Positions 49,559-57,388 of a stretch of 57,388 bases of DNA are shown here, piece after piece. The DNA comes from JAAYUD01 sp041907665 (GTDB taxonomy: Bacteria; Bacteroidota; Bacteroidia; Bacteroidales; Bacteroidaceae). A model generated the notes under the pieces. The model did no database searches, was not told the DNA's origin, and was given only the letters and a program-made list of their open reading frames with translations. Each line of letters begins with the position of its first letter. Position 1 is the first letter of the stretch. The DNA is taken from the NCBI GenBank assembly GCA_041907665.1, contig JAYRGW010000022.1, forward strand, positions 1-57,388, given 5' to 3'. Both the position numbers and the translations under genes were made by a program.

Positions 49559-50635
49559 TTACCAAGAGAGTAGTGCATATAACTGAAAACCGATATAAAT
49601 AAGACAGCCTGCAATACCTATCGACAAGAGTGTGATAGCTGCTATCAGTAATCTCTTAGTACGAAGAGAACGTTTCTCAACGACAGTAATTTCTGTGGGC
49701 TGTTGAGTTTTGTTTTCTTCTTCAGCTTTCGTTTGATTGATGAAATCAACAGCTTTCACTAAGTTGGCATCATTCTCATTCAACTCCGGAGCATGCTTGG
49801 CAAATTTTACCAAATCGGCTGTTCTGAACAATACTGATAAGTCTGATAGAGCTTCCTTATCATTCATTTCTGTCAGCCGATCTATTATTTCTTGCGAAGT
49901 CATTTCCATAGCATTGAAATAGAAACGTTCCTTGATGTATTTACGAATAGCTTCAGTCAGTCGCGTATAATATGCTTTCGGATCTTCCTTTTTCAGTTCA
50001 AGTTTTTCTTCTTTGATTTCTTCTATTTCTTTCATAGCCTGCTGATGAGGGGTCAGTTTAGGCTCTACCTTGATATGTTTGATAATTGGTTTATTATCGT
50101 GCAATCTGATACTGAAGTATACCAATACAGCTATCAGTGCCAATGCCAAAATAGAGAAGATAAACATGCCAATCCAATCGGACCATACGAACGGAGCTTT
50201 CATAATAGGTTTTTCACCATAAAAGCGATCAGCATGAACCGTGTCGACAGGAACAGTCATGACTTTGAGTGATAAAGATTGGGTCGGATAGTCTTTATTG
50301 TTGACTTTGACGACCATTGGGGGAATGTAATACAACGCCGAATCGAAAGATGTTACGGTATAAGCTTTGGAAATTTCCAGCTTATTGTCGTTCATCTTTT
50401 TTGTTTCGGGAGCATCTGCTTTTACTAAAAAAACATTGCCAACAACTGTATCTCGAAAGCTCGGAAAGATAACTTTCTGTCCTTCGTTAACCAATACCTT
50501 TAATCTTATTTTGGTCTGTTGTCCTATTTTTATCTGTGCCGAATCGATCTTTGCTGTTACCGAAACCGTCTGAGCACATATATTAGCCACATTAAATAAG
50601 ACGAACAACAGAAATAGAAAAACATTTTTTTTCAT
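49559..50635 (-). CDS. Bat-operon membrane protein with exported N-terminal domain
   Basis: The 358-residue protein has a signal peptide (MKKNVFLFLLFVLFNVANIC), a beta-rich exported domain (about 22-150), a membrane helix (about 167-187), a charged cytoplasmic region with a helical domain (YTRLTEAIRKYIKERFYFNAMEMTSQEII, resembling part of DUF4381-type proteins) and a final helix (about 335-355). Its place between the DUF58 and batA genes is standard in Bacteroidales. The function is unknown; a structural subunit of the Bat complex is plausible. ATG 50635 is chosen because it begins the signal peptide. Confidence 0.82.
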   Translation of the reverse strand: MKKNVFLFLLFVLFNVANICAQTVSVTAKIDSAQIKIGQQTKIRLKVLVNEGQKVIFPSFRDTVVGNVFLVKADAPETKKMNDNKLEISKAYTVTSFDSALYYIPPMVVKVNNKDYPTQSLSLKVMTVPVDTVHADRFYGEKPIMKAPFVWSDWIGMFIFSILALALIAVLVYFSIRLHDNKPIIKHIKVEPKLTPHQQAMKEIEEIKEEKLELKKEDPKAYYTRLTEAIRKYIKERFYFNAMEMTSQEIIDRLTEMNDKEALSDLSVLFRTADLVKFAKHAPELNENDANLVKAVDFINQTKAEEENKTQQPTEITVVEKRSLRTKRLLIAAITLLSIGIAGCLIYIGFQLYALLSW

Positions 50636-50642
50636 ATTAGCA

Positions 50643-51512
50643 TTAATTACGTTTAGCAAAAAGATTTAGCAATGCCTTGACATAATCTTGATCAGTGCGT
50701 ATCGAAACGGCATCAACTTGACTTTTCGTAAAAGTCGTATTGAGTTTGGTTTGGCTATCTATCCACCATTGGTGATGCATTTTTCGTACAATAGGCGAAG
50801 AGGTGTCAATCCATTGTTCACTACCAGTCTCTGCATCTTTTACCCGCATCAGTCCGATATTGGGAATTTCAGTTACTCGTTTGTCAAAAACTTGAATTGC
50901 AACAATATCATGCTTATGATTGGCAATAGTCAGTGCATTTTCAATATCACTGGGATCGATAAAATCTGATAAGACGAAAGTCGTACAACGGCGTTTCATT
51001 ACATTCATCAGATATTGTAATGCTTGCTGAATATTTGTTTTTCTGCTCTCGGCTTTAAAATCGAGTAATTCCCGAATGATATATAAGATATGTTTACGCC
51101 CCTTCTTGGGAGGTATAAACTTTTCTATCTTATCAGAGAAAAAGATGACGCCGATTTTATCATTGTTTTCAATGGCTGAGAAAGCCAATGTAGCAGCAAT
51201 TTCGGTCACCATATCCTTTTTAAGTTGCTTAATCGTACCGAATTCCAAACTACCCGACACATCAATAAGCAACATCACTGTCAATTCACGTTCTTCTTCG
51301 AATACTTTGACGTAAGGTTTGTTAAGGCGAGCCGTAACATTCCAGTCAATATCGCGTATATCGTCTCCATATTGATATTCGCGCACTTCGGAGAATGCCA
51401 TACCTCTACCTTTAAAAGCCGAATGATACTGACCTGCAAAGATATTGTTCGACAATCCGCGAGTTTTAATTTCTATCTTACGGACTTTCTTTAATATTTC
51501 GCTTGTTTCCAT
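50643..51512 (-). CDS. DUF58 domain protein of the moxR-bat operon
   Basis: The 289-residue cytoplasmic protein carries the DUF58 signature (FAGQYHSAFKGRGMAFSEVREYQYGDDIRDIDWNVTAR, about 25-62) and a VWA-like fold with a metal site MLLIDVSGSLEFG. Family members act with MoxR AAA ATPases, probably as client-binding partners in metal-linked chaperone systems. The gene lies 12 bases after moxR and 7 bases before the next gene. Confidence 0.93.
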   Translation of the reverse strand: METSEILKKVRKIEIKTRGLSNNIFAGQYHSAFKGRGMAFSEVREYQYGDDIRDIDWNVTARLNKPYVKVFEEERELTVMLLIDVSGSLEFGTIKQLKKDMVTEIAATLAFSAIENNDKIGVIFFSDKIEKFIPPKKGRKHILYIIRELLDFKAESRKTNIQQALQYLMNVMKRRCTTFVLSDFIDPSDIENALTIANHKHDIVAIQVFDKRVTEIPNIGLMRVKDAETGSEQWIDTSSPIVRKMHHQWWIDSQTKLNTTFTKSQVDAVSIRTDQDYVKALLNLFAKRN

Positions 51513-51524
51513 TAATTCAGTTTA

Positions 51525-52520
51525 TCAGGGCACTTCTACCTTATTAAGAATCTTACTAACTATTTCGTCTGAAGTGAGATTGGTCGCTTCTGCCTCGTAG
51601 CTCAGACCGATACGGTGGCGAAGTACATCGTGTGCAACAGCACGAATATCTTCAGGAATGACATAACCGCGACGCTTGATGAATGCGTATGCGCGAGCTG
51701 CCAAAGCTAAGTTGATAGATGCACGGGGCGAACCACCGAAGTTGATCATTCCTTTCAACTCTGTCAATCCGTAGTCTTCTGGTTTACGAGTAGCAAAGAC
51801 AATGTCAACGATGTATTTTTCGATTTTCTCGTCAATATATACCTGGCGGACTACCTGGCGCGCTTCCAATATCTCATCAGTCTTGAGTACCGGACGAACT
51901 TCAAGTTTACGTCCGTCTATATTTTCTCGGATAATTGCTTTCTCCTCTTCCATCTTCGGGTAATCAATTACTACTTTGAGCATGAAACGATCTACTTGTG
52001 CTTCAGGAAGTGGATAAGTACCTTCTTGTTCGATGGGGTTTTGTGTAGCCATTACCATAAAAGGGTTTGGCAATTGGAACGTATCTTTACCAATAGTTAC
52101 TTGGTGTTCCTGCATCGACTCGAGTAATGCACTCTGTACTTTGGCCGGAGCACGGTTTATTTCATCAGCTAACACGAAGTTTGCAAAAACCGGTCCCTTG
52201 CGTACCACGAATGTTTCGTCTTTTTGACTGTATATCATTGTACCGACCAAATCGGCGGGAAGTAAATCTGGAGTAAATTGAATACGGCTATATTTTGCAT
52301 CAATTAGAGAGGCCAACGTCTTTATAGCAAGCGTTTTTGCCAATCCTGGTACACCTTCGAGCAGAATATGACCATCGGCTAATAGTCCGATTAATAATGA
52401 TTCAATTAAATGTTTTTGACCAACAATGATTTGGTCCATTCCCGCTGTTAAATTAGTTACGAAAGCACTTTGACTTTCAATCCGCTCATTCAGTTCGCGG
52501 ATGTCAATAGGTTCACCCAT
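51525..52520 (-). CDS. moxR: MoxR family AAA+ ATPase
   Basis: The 331-residue ATPase has Walker A GVPGLAKT (about 55-62), Walker B FVLADEINRAPAKVQSALLE, sensor residues in MVMATQNPIEQEGTYPLPEAQ and the C-terminal lid (about 225-325). MoxR proteins remodel or insert metal cofactors into VWA partners. It leads the operon moxR-DUF58-49559 gene-batA-B-C-D-E. A promoter should lie in 52521-52668, where I see no perfect TAnnTTTG box. Confidence 0.95.
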   Translation of the reverse strand: MGEPIDIRELNERIESQSAFVTNLTAGMDQIIVGQKHLIESLLIGLLADGHILLEGVPGLAKTLAIKTLASLIDAKYSRIQFTPDLLPADLVGTMIYSQKDETFVVRKGPVFANFVLADEINRAPAKVQSALLESMQEHQVTIGKDTFQLPNPFMVMATQNPIEQEGTYPLPEAQVDRFMLKVVIDYPKMEEEKAIIRENIDGRKLEVRPVLKTDEILEARQVVRQVYIDEKIEKYIVDIVFATRKPEDYGLTELKGMINFGGSPRASINLALAARAYAFIKRRGYVIPEDIRAVAHDVLRHRIGLSYEAEATNLTSDEIVSKILNKVEVP

Positions 52521-52668
52521 ATTCTCATTAATTTTATTAATTCACTAATTAAATAAAGAATCTTTATACGCTGAGAAACCTAAGTTTTCTTAGCAGGCTC
52601 AAAAATACTGTATAATATCGTTGATTGCAACTAATTTAGATTAAAAAAACATTTAAAACCTTTACAAA

Positions 52669-54240
52669 CTATTCTGACAAGGCGGGGATACGGACTTTGG
52701 TACCTATTTTTACAAGGTCTGGATTCTTGAAATTGTTATATTTTATCAGATATTTCACTTTGTCTTTGGAACCTAGGTATTTCTTTGCAATAGTATACAA
52801 GTTTTCTCCTTTTCCCATTACATGAGTTGTTTTTAAGCCCTTGATAATAACTTTATTCTCCTGCTTTTTTGGAACTTTTGAAGTGCTCTTTTTTATGGGC
52901 GCTTGATGCACCTCATGACGCTTTTCTACATTAATTTTCGAAGCTTTCTTGGATGGAACTTTTTTATTTCGCTCTGCATTGAGTAGCAACATTGCCGTGC
53001 GTATCTTATTGGAATCGTCACTATCTGTCGCTTGATCTTGTTGAGCGAGTAACAACGCTTTTTCGGCCAAGGTCAGTGTATCTTTATTGTTATTTAGGCT
53101 ATCGTCTGCCATTGTATCCTTGTTGCCCGTCGATGAAGATTGATTGTACAACGGTTTGATTTCCGTATCAACAGATTCGGGAGCCAACATCCAATAGATG
53201 ACAATTCCGAAAGCTCCTATTATTAAAAAGGTAAGAATGCCCATTGCTACGCTTGGATTGATCGACATTCTTTTCTTCTTTTTCTTTTTGGATATACTTT
53301 CTTTTTGTTTATAACTAATTTTGGGTGCCGGTGCCTGCATCAATTCATGTGCAATGATCTGATCTACAGCATTTGCTTCTGCCTTTGGAACTTCTATGGA
53401 AACTGGTTTAACTTCAGAATTTTCACTTTCTGGTTCTAATATAACCGATTGCTTGGTTTCTTCGTTCAAAGTCTTTGCTTCCGTTATCTCTGTCGATTGT
53501 ACATTTTCGTCTTTTTTCTCTTCAGCTGTTTCTTTTAGTACATTATTTTCAGGAGAGTCAGAAGTTTCAATTTCCGGCACTTGCTGCTCAGATTGAAGTT
53601 CCTTTATCAACGATTCGGCATCGGCAATCGTATCTGATAACATTAGTTCTGAAATCCCATCTGTTATAGCATTAGGTCCTGCTTCAGCCGTTTCTGTATT
53701 ATCATCGCTTGTCGTTTCATCTTTTGGCAATTCCTCGTTTGTGTTTTTTGCCTCTTCTGCTATATTATTTTCTTCTGTTTCGCTACTAGTATTCTCGTTA
53801 TCCAACTCTCTACTGTCTGCTGTTTCTTCATCGGTTACCGTCTCGCTATCATCAGCATCACCTATAGTATCTTCTATTACTTCTACTTCAAAGTCTTGTT
53901 TATTTTCAAAGCTTACTCCTTCGTTTAGAATTACAGTTTCAAAATCTGCAAAAGGCTGGTTTACTATTTCTTTCAGAGAGGCATCGGGAGTAAAAGATAC
54001 TTTGCTGTGTCCTTCTATCTGAAAACGTTCGCCAGTATTGACATTGACACTCTCTCTTGGTTCTATATCGATGATTTTGAAAGTACCGAGTCCTTTTATC
54101 TTTACGATGCGATCTTTCTCCAACCCTTCTCGAATAAGGTCAAAGAATGCTTTGACAAAGGAATCTCCCCAGCCTTTGGCTATTCTGTTTTCTTTCGAAA
54201 AGAGTTCGATTAAATATTGTAGCGTAACTTTCTCATCCAT
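52669..54240 (-). CDS. Membrane-spanning HU-domain protein with C-terminal LysM
   Basis: The 523-residue protein begins with an HU/IHF-like DNA-binding domain (about 1-100; VTLQYLIELFSKENRIAKGW, VKIKGLGTFKI). An acidic low-complexity region of about 190 residues follows, then a lysine cluster, a membrane helix (about 330-352) and a C-terminal LysM domain (about 472-519, VMGKGENLYTIAKKYLG). The lysines place the HU part inside and LysM in the periplasm. It could tether the nucleoid to the cell wall. The frame can extend to a TTG three codons up, but ATG 54240 is preferred. It follows the HU gene by about 26 bases. Confidence 0.85.
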   Translation of the reverse strand: MDEKVTLQYLIELFSKENRIAKGWGDSFVKAFFDLIREGLEKDRIVKIKGLGTFKIIDIEPRESVNVNTGERFQIEGHSKVSFTPDASLKEIVNQPFADFETVILNEGVSFENKQDFEVEVIEDTIGDADDSETVTDEETADSRELDNENTSSETEENNIAEEAKNTNEELPKDETTSDDNTETAEAGPNAITDGISELMLSDTIADAESLIKELQSEQQVPEIETSDSPENNVLKETAEEKKDENVQSTEITEAKTLNEETKQSVILEPESENSEVKPVSIEVPKAEANAVDQIIAHELMQAPAPKISYKQKESISKKKKKKRMSINPSVAMGILTFLIIGAFGIVIYWMLAPESVDTEIKPLYNQSSSTGNKDTMADDSLNNNKDTLTLAEKALLLAQQDQATDSDDSNKIRTAMLLLNAERNKKVPSKKASKINVEKRHEVHQAPIKKSTSKVPKKQENKVIIKGLKTTHVMGKGENLYTIAKKYLGSKDKVKYLIKYNNFKNPDLVKIGTKVRIPALSE

Positions 54241-54266
54241 AATGCCCAACTTTTGTGTACTACGTA

Positions 54267-54542
54267 TTATTTAAACAATTCCTTCATTTTTGGCGAAGGT
54301 CTGAAACCTAAAGATAATTTAGGCGGAATAAGCATGCGTTGTTGTGTTACGGGATTTACCGATACACGTTCGAGTTTCTTTTTCACTTCAAACACGCCGA
54401 AGTTCTGAATGGTGACAGTTGCATTTTCTCCTTCCAATTGATTGGTCATTACTTTAACCAATTTCTGTACATTATCTTGTGCTTCTGTCGTTGAAATACT
54501 AAGACGTTTCGACAATTCTTGGATAAATTCTTTGTTATTCAA
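54267..54542 (-). CDS. HU family DNA-binding protein
   Basis: The 91-residue protein has the length and pattern of HU: MNNKEFIQELSKRLSISTTE at the start and TIQNFGVFEVKKKLERVSVN forming the DNA-contacting arm, then a basic C terminus. It binds and bends DNA. The start codon is TTG at 54542, supported by the strong ribosome binding site AGGAGG at 54550-54555 (7-base spacing). It lies just upstream of the HU-LysM gene and downstream of rimO, all on the minus strand. Confidence 0.92.
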   Translation of the reverse strand: MNNKEFIQELSKRLSISTTEAQDNVQKLVKVMTNQLEGENATVTIQNFGVFEVKKKLERVSVNPVTQQRMLIPPKLSLGFRPSPKMKELFK

Positions 54543-54549
54543 TGTCTTT

Positions 54550-54555
54550 CCTCCT
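54550..54555 (-). promoter_or_regulatory. Consensus Shine-Dalgarno setting a TTG start for HU
   Basis: The minus strand reads AGGAGG seven bases before TTG. Most genes in this window lack such a site, so it probably compensates for the weak start codon and fixes the start of HU. Confidence 0.65.
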
Positions 54556-54589
54556 CAGTGTTAATCTTTATGCCTCAATATTGTATCGT

Positions 54590-55894
54590 TTATGCAACGA
54601 CAACTTTTCCGTAAAGGTCAAATTCGTCGGCATCGATAATCTTTACCTCATAGAAGTGTCCTATTTCCAATGGTACGCTGTCTTTCTTTATCAGTACCTC
54701 TGGATCCACTTCAGGCGAATCGAATTGAGTGCGACCAATGTAATAATCACCTTCAATACGGTCTATAATCGTTTTCAAGGTCTGCCCTATTTTGGCAGCC
54801 GAAAGTTCGGCGGCTATTTGTTCCTGAATGTTCATCAGTTCGTCCAGTCGTTTCTGTTTTACTTCGGCAGGTATGTTATCTTCATAGTGTAAGGCTGCAT
54901 ACGTCCCTTCTTCTTCCGAGTAAGTGAAAGCGCCCATACGATCGAAACGAACACGGCGTACAAATTCTTTCAATTCTTCGAAGTCCTCTTCCGTTTCTCC
55001 TGGATGCCCTACCATCAATGTCGTCCTAATGCATATACCGGGTACCTCTTCTCTAAACTTATCTATAAGTTGATAGGTCTCTTCTTTTGTCACATGTCTG
55101 AGCATTAGTTTTAACATATTGTCGCTGATGTGCTGAAAGGCTATATCAATATATTTGCAGACGTTATCGCGCTCTCTAATTACGGGCAGTAGATCCATTG
55201 GAAATTGTGCCGGATAAGCATAATGAAGTCTGATCCATTCCACTCCTGGAATATCGGATATTTGTCTCACTAACTCTGCTATCTTCTTTTCTTTATATAT
55301 ATCTTGCCCGTAATAAGTCAATTCTTGGGCTATAACTTGAAATTCTTTCACTCCCTGTTTCACAAGATGTTTCACTTCTTCTACAATTTCTTCCATCGGT
55401 CGTGATTGGTGTTCGCCTGTCATGATGGGTATTGCACAATATGAGCAATGACGGTTGCAGCCTTCTGATATCTTGAGGTAGGCATAATGTGCAGTTGTCG
55501 TTAGTGTGCGTTCGTTATAGTATTCTTTGTGATATTCGGCCCCTAAGTCATTCAATACTTCTTTCCAATTGAATTTGCCATAAAAACGATCTACTTGCGG
55601 TATTTCTTCTGTTAATTCTTTCTGGTACCGTTCCGACAAGCACCCCATTACATACAACTTTTTGAGGCGTCCCTCTTTTTTGGCTTGCGCAAATTCCAGA
55701 ATCATATCTATCGATTCTTGTTTTGCGGCTTCTATGAATCCACAGGTATTGATAATGGCTATTTCGCCTTTTGGCGTTTCGGGATCGTGTGCTACGTTGA
55801 ACCCGTTGGCTTCAAATTGACGAATCAAATGTTCCGAATCTACTAAGTTTTTGGAACATCCCATTGTGATGATATCTACTTTGTGTTTTCTCAT
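54590..55894 (-). CDS. rimO: Ribosomal protein S12 methylthiotransferase RimO
   Basis: The 434-residue radical SAM enzyme adds a methylthio group to Asp of ribosomal protein S12. The N-terminal MTTase domain (1-120) has its three cluster Cys (C13 in MGCSKN, NTCGF and MGCLSERY). The radical SAM domain has GCNRHCSYCAIP (CxxxCxxC) and the C-terminal TRAM domain covers about 370-434. It starts 2 bases after ftsY ends, so both are in one transcript. Confidence 0.96.
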   Translation of the reverse strand: MRKHKVDIITMGCSKNLVDSEHLIRQFEANGFNVAHDPETPKGEIAIINTCGFIEAAKQESIDMILEFAQAKKEGRLKKLYVMGCLSERYQKELTEEIPQVDRFYGKFNWKEVLNDLGAEYHKEYYNERTLTTTAHYAYLKISEGCNRHCSYCAIPIMTGEHQSRPMEEIVEEVKHLVKQGVKEFQVIAQELTYYGQDIYKEKKIAELVRQISDIPGVEWIRLHYAYPAQFPMDLLPVIRERDNVCKYIDIAFQHISDNMLKLMLRHVTKEETYQLIDKFREEVPGICIRTTLMVGHPGETEEDFEELKEFVRRVRFDRMGAFTYSEEEGTYAALHYEDNIPAEVKQKRLDELMNIQEQIAAELSAAKIGQTLKTIIDRIEGDYYIGRTQFDSPEVDPEVLIKKDSVPLEIGHFYEVKIIDADEFDLYGKVVVA

Positions 55895-55896
55895 GC

Positions 55897-56850
55897 TTAC
55901 CGATCGAATAGAGATTCTACGAATTCTTTTTTTCGGAATATCTGCAAATCTTCCATTCCTTCACCGAGTCCAATGTATTTCACCGGTATTTTAAATTGGT
56001 CGGATATACCTATTACGACACCTCCTTTGGCTGTTCCATCTAGTTTGGTAATGGCTAGACCTGTTACTTCCGTAGCCAGTGTGAATTGTTTAGCCTGTTC
56101 AAAAGCATTTTGTCCTGTAGAACCGTCAAGCACCAGCAATACTTCGTTAGGAGCGTCTGGCACTACTTTTTTCATTACATTTTTTATCTTGGTCAACTCG
56201 TTCATTAAGTTGACTTTGTTATGCAAACGTCCTGCGGTATCAATCAATACTACGTCGGCTTTATTAGCAACGGCAGAGTTCAGTGTATCGAAAGCTACCG
56301 AAGCCGGATCGGCTCCCATCTTTTGTTTTATTACCGGCGCTCCTACCCTATTGCCCCATATCTCCAATTGTTCAATGGCAGCAGCACGGAAAGTGTCGGC
56401 AGCACCCAAATATACAGATTTGCCGGCCTTCTTGAATTGATAAGCTATCTTACCTATTGTTGTCGTCTTTCCTACACCATTCACGCCTACTACCATAATA
56501 ACGTATGGAGTATGGTCGGTCGGTATATCAAAGTCTGCAACATCAGTCGTATTGTTTTCGTTAAGCAGCGATTCTATTTCTTCGCACAATATCGTATTCA
56601 GTTCGCTTGTATTTACGTATTTATCTTGAGCGGCTCTCTTTTGAATACGTTCTATGATTTTGAGTGTTGTATCTACTCCGACATCAGATGTAATAAGTAT
56701 CTCTTCCAGATTGTCAAGAACTTCGTCGTCGACTTTCGATTTACCAACTACGGCGCGAGCGATCTTTCCAAAGACACTTTCTTTGGTTTTCGATAAGCCT
56801 TTATCGAGTGTCGCTTTGTTTTCTTTAGAGAAAAAGCTGAAAATTCCCAT
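55897..56850 (-). CDS. ftsY: Signal recognition particle receptor FtsY
   Basis: The 317-residue GTPase docks the signal recognition particle at the membrane. It has a short N-terminal amphipathic segment (MGIFSFFSKENK), the N domain (about 20-100) and the G domain with GVNGVGKTTTIGK, DTFRAAAIEQL, DTAGRLHNK and TKLDGTAKGG. The acidic A domain of E. coli FtsY is absent, as in many Bacteroidetes. It is first in the leftward group with rimO. The SRP RNA gene is at 27657 and YidC at 36891. Confidence 0.96.
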   Translation of the reverse strand: MGIFSFFSKENKATLDKGLSKTKESVFGKIARAVVGKSKVDDEVLDNLEEILITSDVGVDTTLKIIERIQKRAAQDKYVNTSELNTILCEEIESLLNENNTTDVADFDIPTDHTPYVIMVVGVNGVGKTTTIGKIAYQFKKAGKSVYLGAADTFRAAAIEQLEIWGNRVGAPVIKQKMGADPASVAFDTLNSAVANKADVVLIDTAGRLHNKVNLMNELTKIKNVMKKVVPDAPNEVLLVLDGSTGQNAFEQAKQFTLATEVTGLAITKLDGTAKGGVVIGISDQFKIPVKYIGLGEGMEDLQIFRKKEFVESLFDR

Positions 56851-56872
56851 ATAATTTCGTCTTAATATGGTA

Positions 56873-56880
56873 CAAAGATA
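56873..56880 (-). promoter_or_regulatory. Promoter -7 box of ftsY
   Basis: The minus strand reads TATCTTTG, matching TAnnTTTG; the leader to ATG 56850 is about 20 bases. Confidence 0.6.
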
Positions 56881-57227
56881 GTGTATGCCGAGCGCAATAC
56901 AAAAAATAAATTAGAAAATTCTTAAACCCTATTTAAATTTTATAGATTAATGGTTTTATGCTGACCACTTTGAGCATTTCTTCATCTTATGACTTTTATC
57001 GAAGAACGCAATTTCTCTATAAATTGTATATGCAAATATGCAGCCTTACTATCGTGAATATGCTTTACTGTATGCATGAATACAATTGAAAAATCATTAT
57101 TATTACTATCAAGTGTCGCGTTTTATTACTTTTATTCTTTGTTACCATATTAAACAGTTCCTTTTGATAACATGCCATAGATATCTTGTTTCTATTTCAT
57201 AAAGAATTTTATTTCATATCTCTCTTA
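56881..57227. other. Gene-free AT-rich interval before the right-hand IS
   Basis: I see no protein or RNA gene in these 347 bases. In many relatives, small ribosomal protein genes precede ftsY; they are absent here, perhaps because an IS has inserted or the neighbourhood was rearranged. Confidence 0.45.
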
Positions 57228-57388
57228 GAGCCTGTTTAAAATTAGTTGAAATGTTTTTTTTAAGAGGTTTCCGTATCAGTCGGATAGTTCCTTTCTTTGA
57301 AGTGACTAAACCAAAAGAAAGATGTATCAAACTGATTTAACGGAAACCGAGTGGCAATATATAACAAAAGTATTGAACCTGCAAGAAA
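57228..57388 (+). mobile_element. Left end of an IS5-like insertion sequence, cut by window edge
   Basis: The sequence GAGCCTGTTTAAA at 57228 resembles the left terminus of IS5-group elements. It is followed by the start of a transposase gene. The right end lies outside the window, so the boundary is tentative. Confidence 0.55.
57322..57388 (+). CDS. IS5-family transposase, N-terminal fragment
   Basis: The 22 visible residues start MYQTDLTETEWQYITKVL, which matches the DUF4096-like N terminus of many IS5-family transposases (a T-x-L-T-x-x-x-W pattern). The rest is outside the window. Such elements move by a DDE transposase; nothing can be said about activity here. Confidence 0.7.
   Translation, partial: MYQTDLTETEWQYITKVLNLQE

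Noticed and set aside
53396..54274. Ser/Phe-rich ORFs opposite the HU-LysM gene
   Set aside because: They are complements of the acidic low-complexity coding region and have no start or domain support.

Overview
The window looks like one complete contig, or nearly so, from a low-GC member of the Bacteroidales, most likely Bacteroidaceae. The evidence is a full aerotolerance (bat) operon with moxR and DUF58 genes, families largely confined to this order (DUF4919, DUF5606, DUF6452, DUF6048, DUF4199, NigD-like lipoproteins), a MetH without its activation domain, many promoters with the Bacteroides -7 box TAnnTTTG, and a general lack of Shine-Dalgarno sequences. The species cannot be fixed from sequence alone. 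Both ends run into truncated insertion sequences (ISAs1-like at the left, IS5-like at the right), which is where short-read assemblies usually break.

Layout. 1-7150: IS remnant, small secreted proteins, an AlaX-like editing domain, a small heat shock protein behind a sigma-54-type promoter, a sodium/solute symporter, engB, a DUF1573 protein, msrA and a cyclophilin. 7150-9700: a gene-poor stretch with copy 1 of a 250-bp dispersed repeat, then an ECF sigma factor and its anti-sigma-like membrane partner. 9870-14770: glycosyltransferase, PAS histidine kinase with a degenerate ATPase domain, single-domain response regulator and a membrane-anchored EEP hydrolase, tightly packed. 14770-21950: leftward operon of NigD-like lipoprotein, Yip1 protein, smpB and metH; small conserved proteins; a candidate small RNA; a palindrome-rich intergenic region; a DUF5606 protein. 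22000-27520: an FMN-binding exported protein, queC, an OPT transporter, a DUF1460 hydrolase, lipB and a YigZ protein. 27530-27760: SRP RNA immediately followed by tRNA-Thr(UGU).

27940-38750: a rightward run of DUF4199, a dolichol-phosphate-mannose-synthase-like glycosyltransferase, DUF6452, DUF6048, mntP, apbE and nadE; then a queuosine-precursor transporter behind a candidate preQ1-I riboswitch, pyrG and yidC. 38770-42440: a duplicated HxlR/flavoprotein module with one decayed regulator, then 1.4 kb without genes holding very long perfect inverted repeats and copy 2 of the dispersed repeat. 42440-56850: leftward genes for a fused universal stress protein, a small HTH-like protein, the batE-D-C-B-A operon with a DUF58 protein and MoxR, a membrane-spanning HU-LysM protein, HU, rimO and ftsY.

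Functional links. SRP RNA, ftsY and yidC are all parts of the membrane-protein insertion route. ApbE could flavinylate the FMN-binding protein at 22 kb. QueC and the YhhQ-type transporter represent synthesis and salvage of queuosine. The most unusual material is non-coding: two near-identical 250-bp repeats, a cluster of long hairpins near 41 kb, a likely stand-alone small RNA near 20.1 kb, a preQ1-I-like pseudoknot at 34.4 kb and a sigma-54-type promoter with an inverted-repeat upstream site at 2.4 kb.
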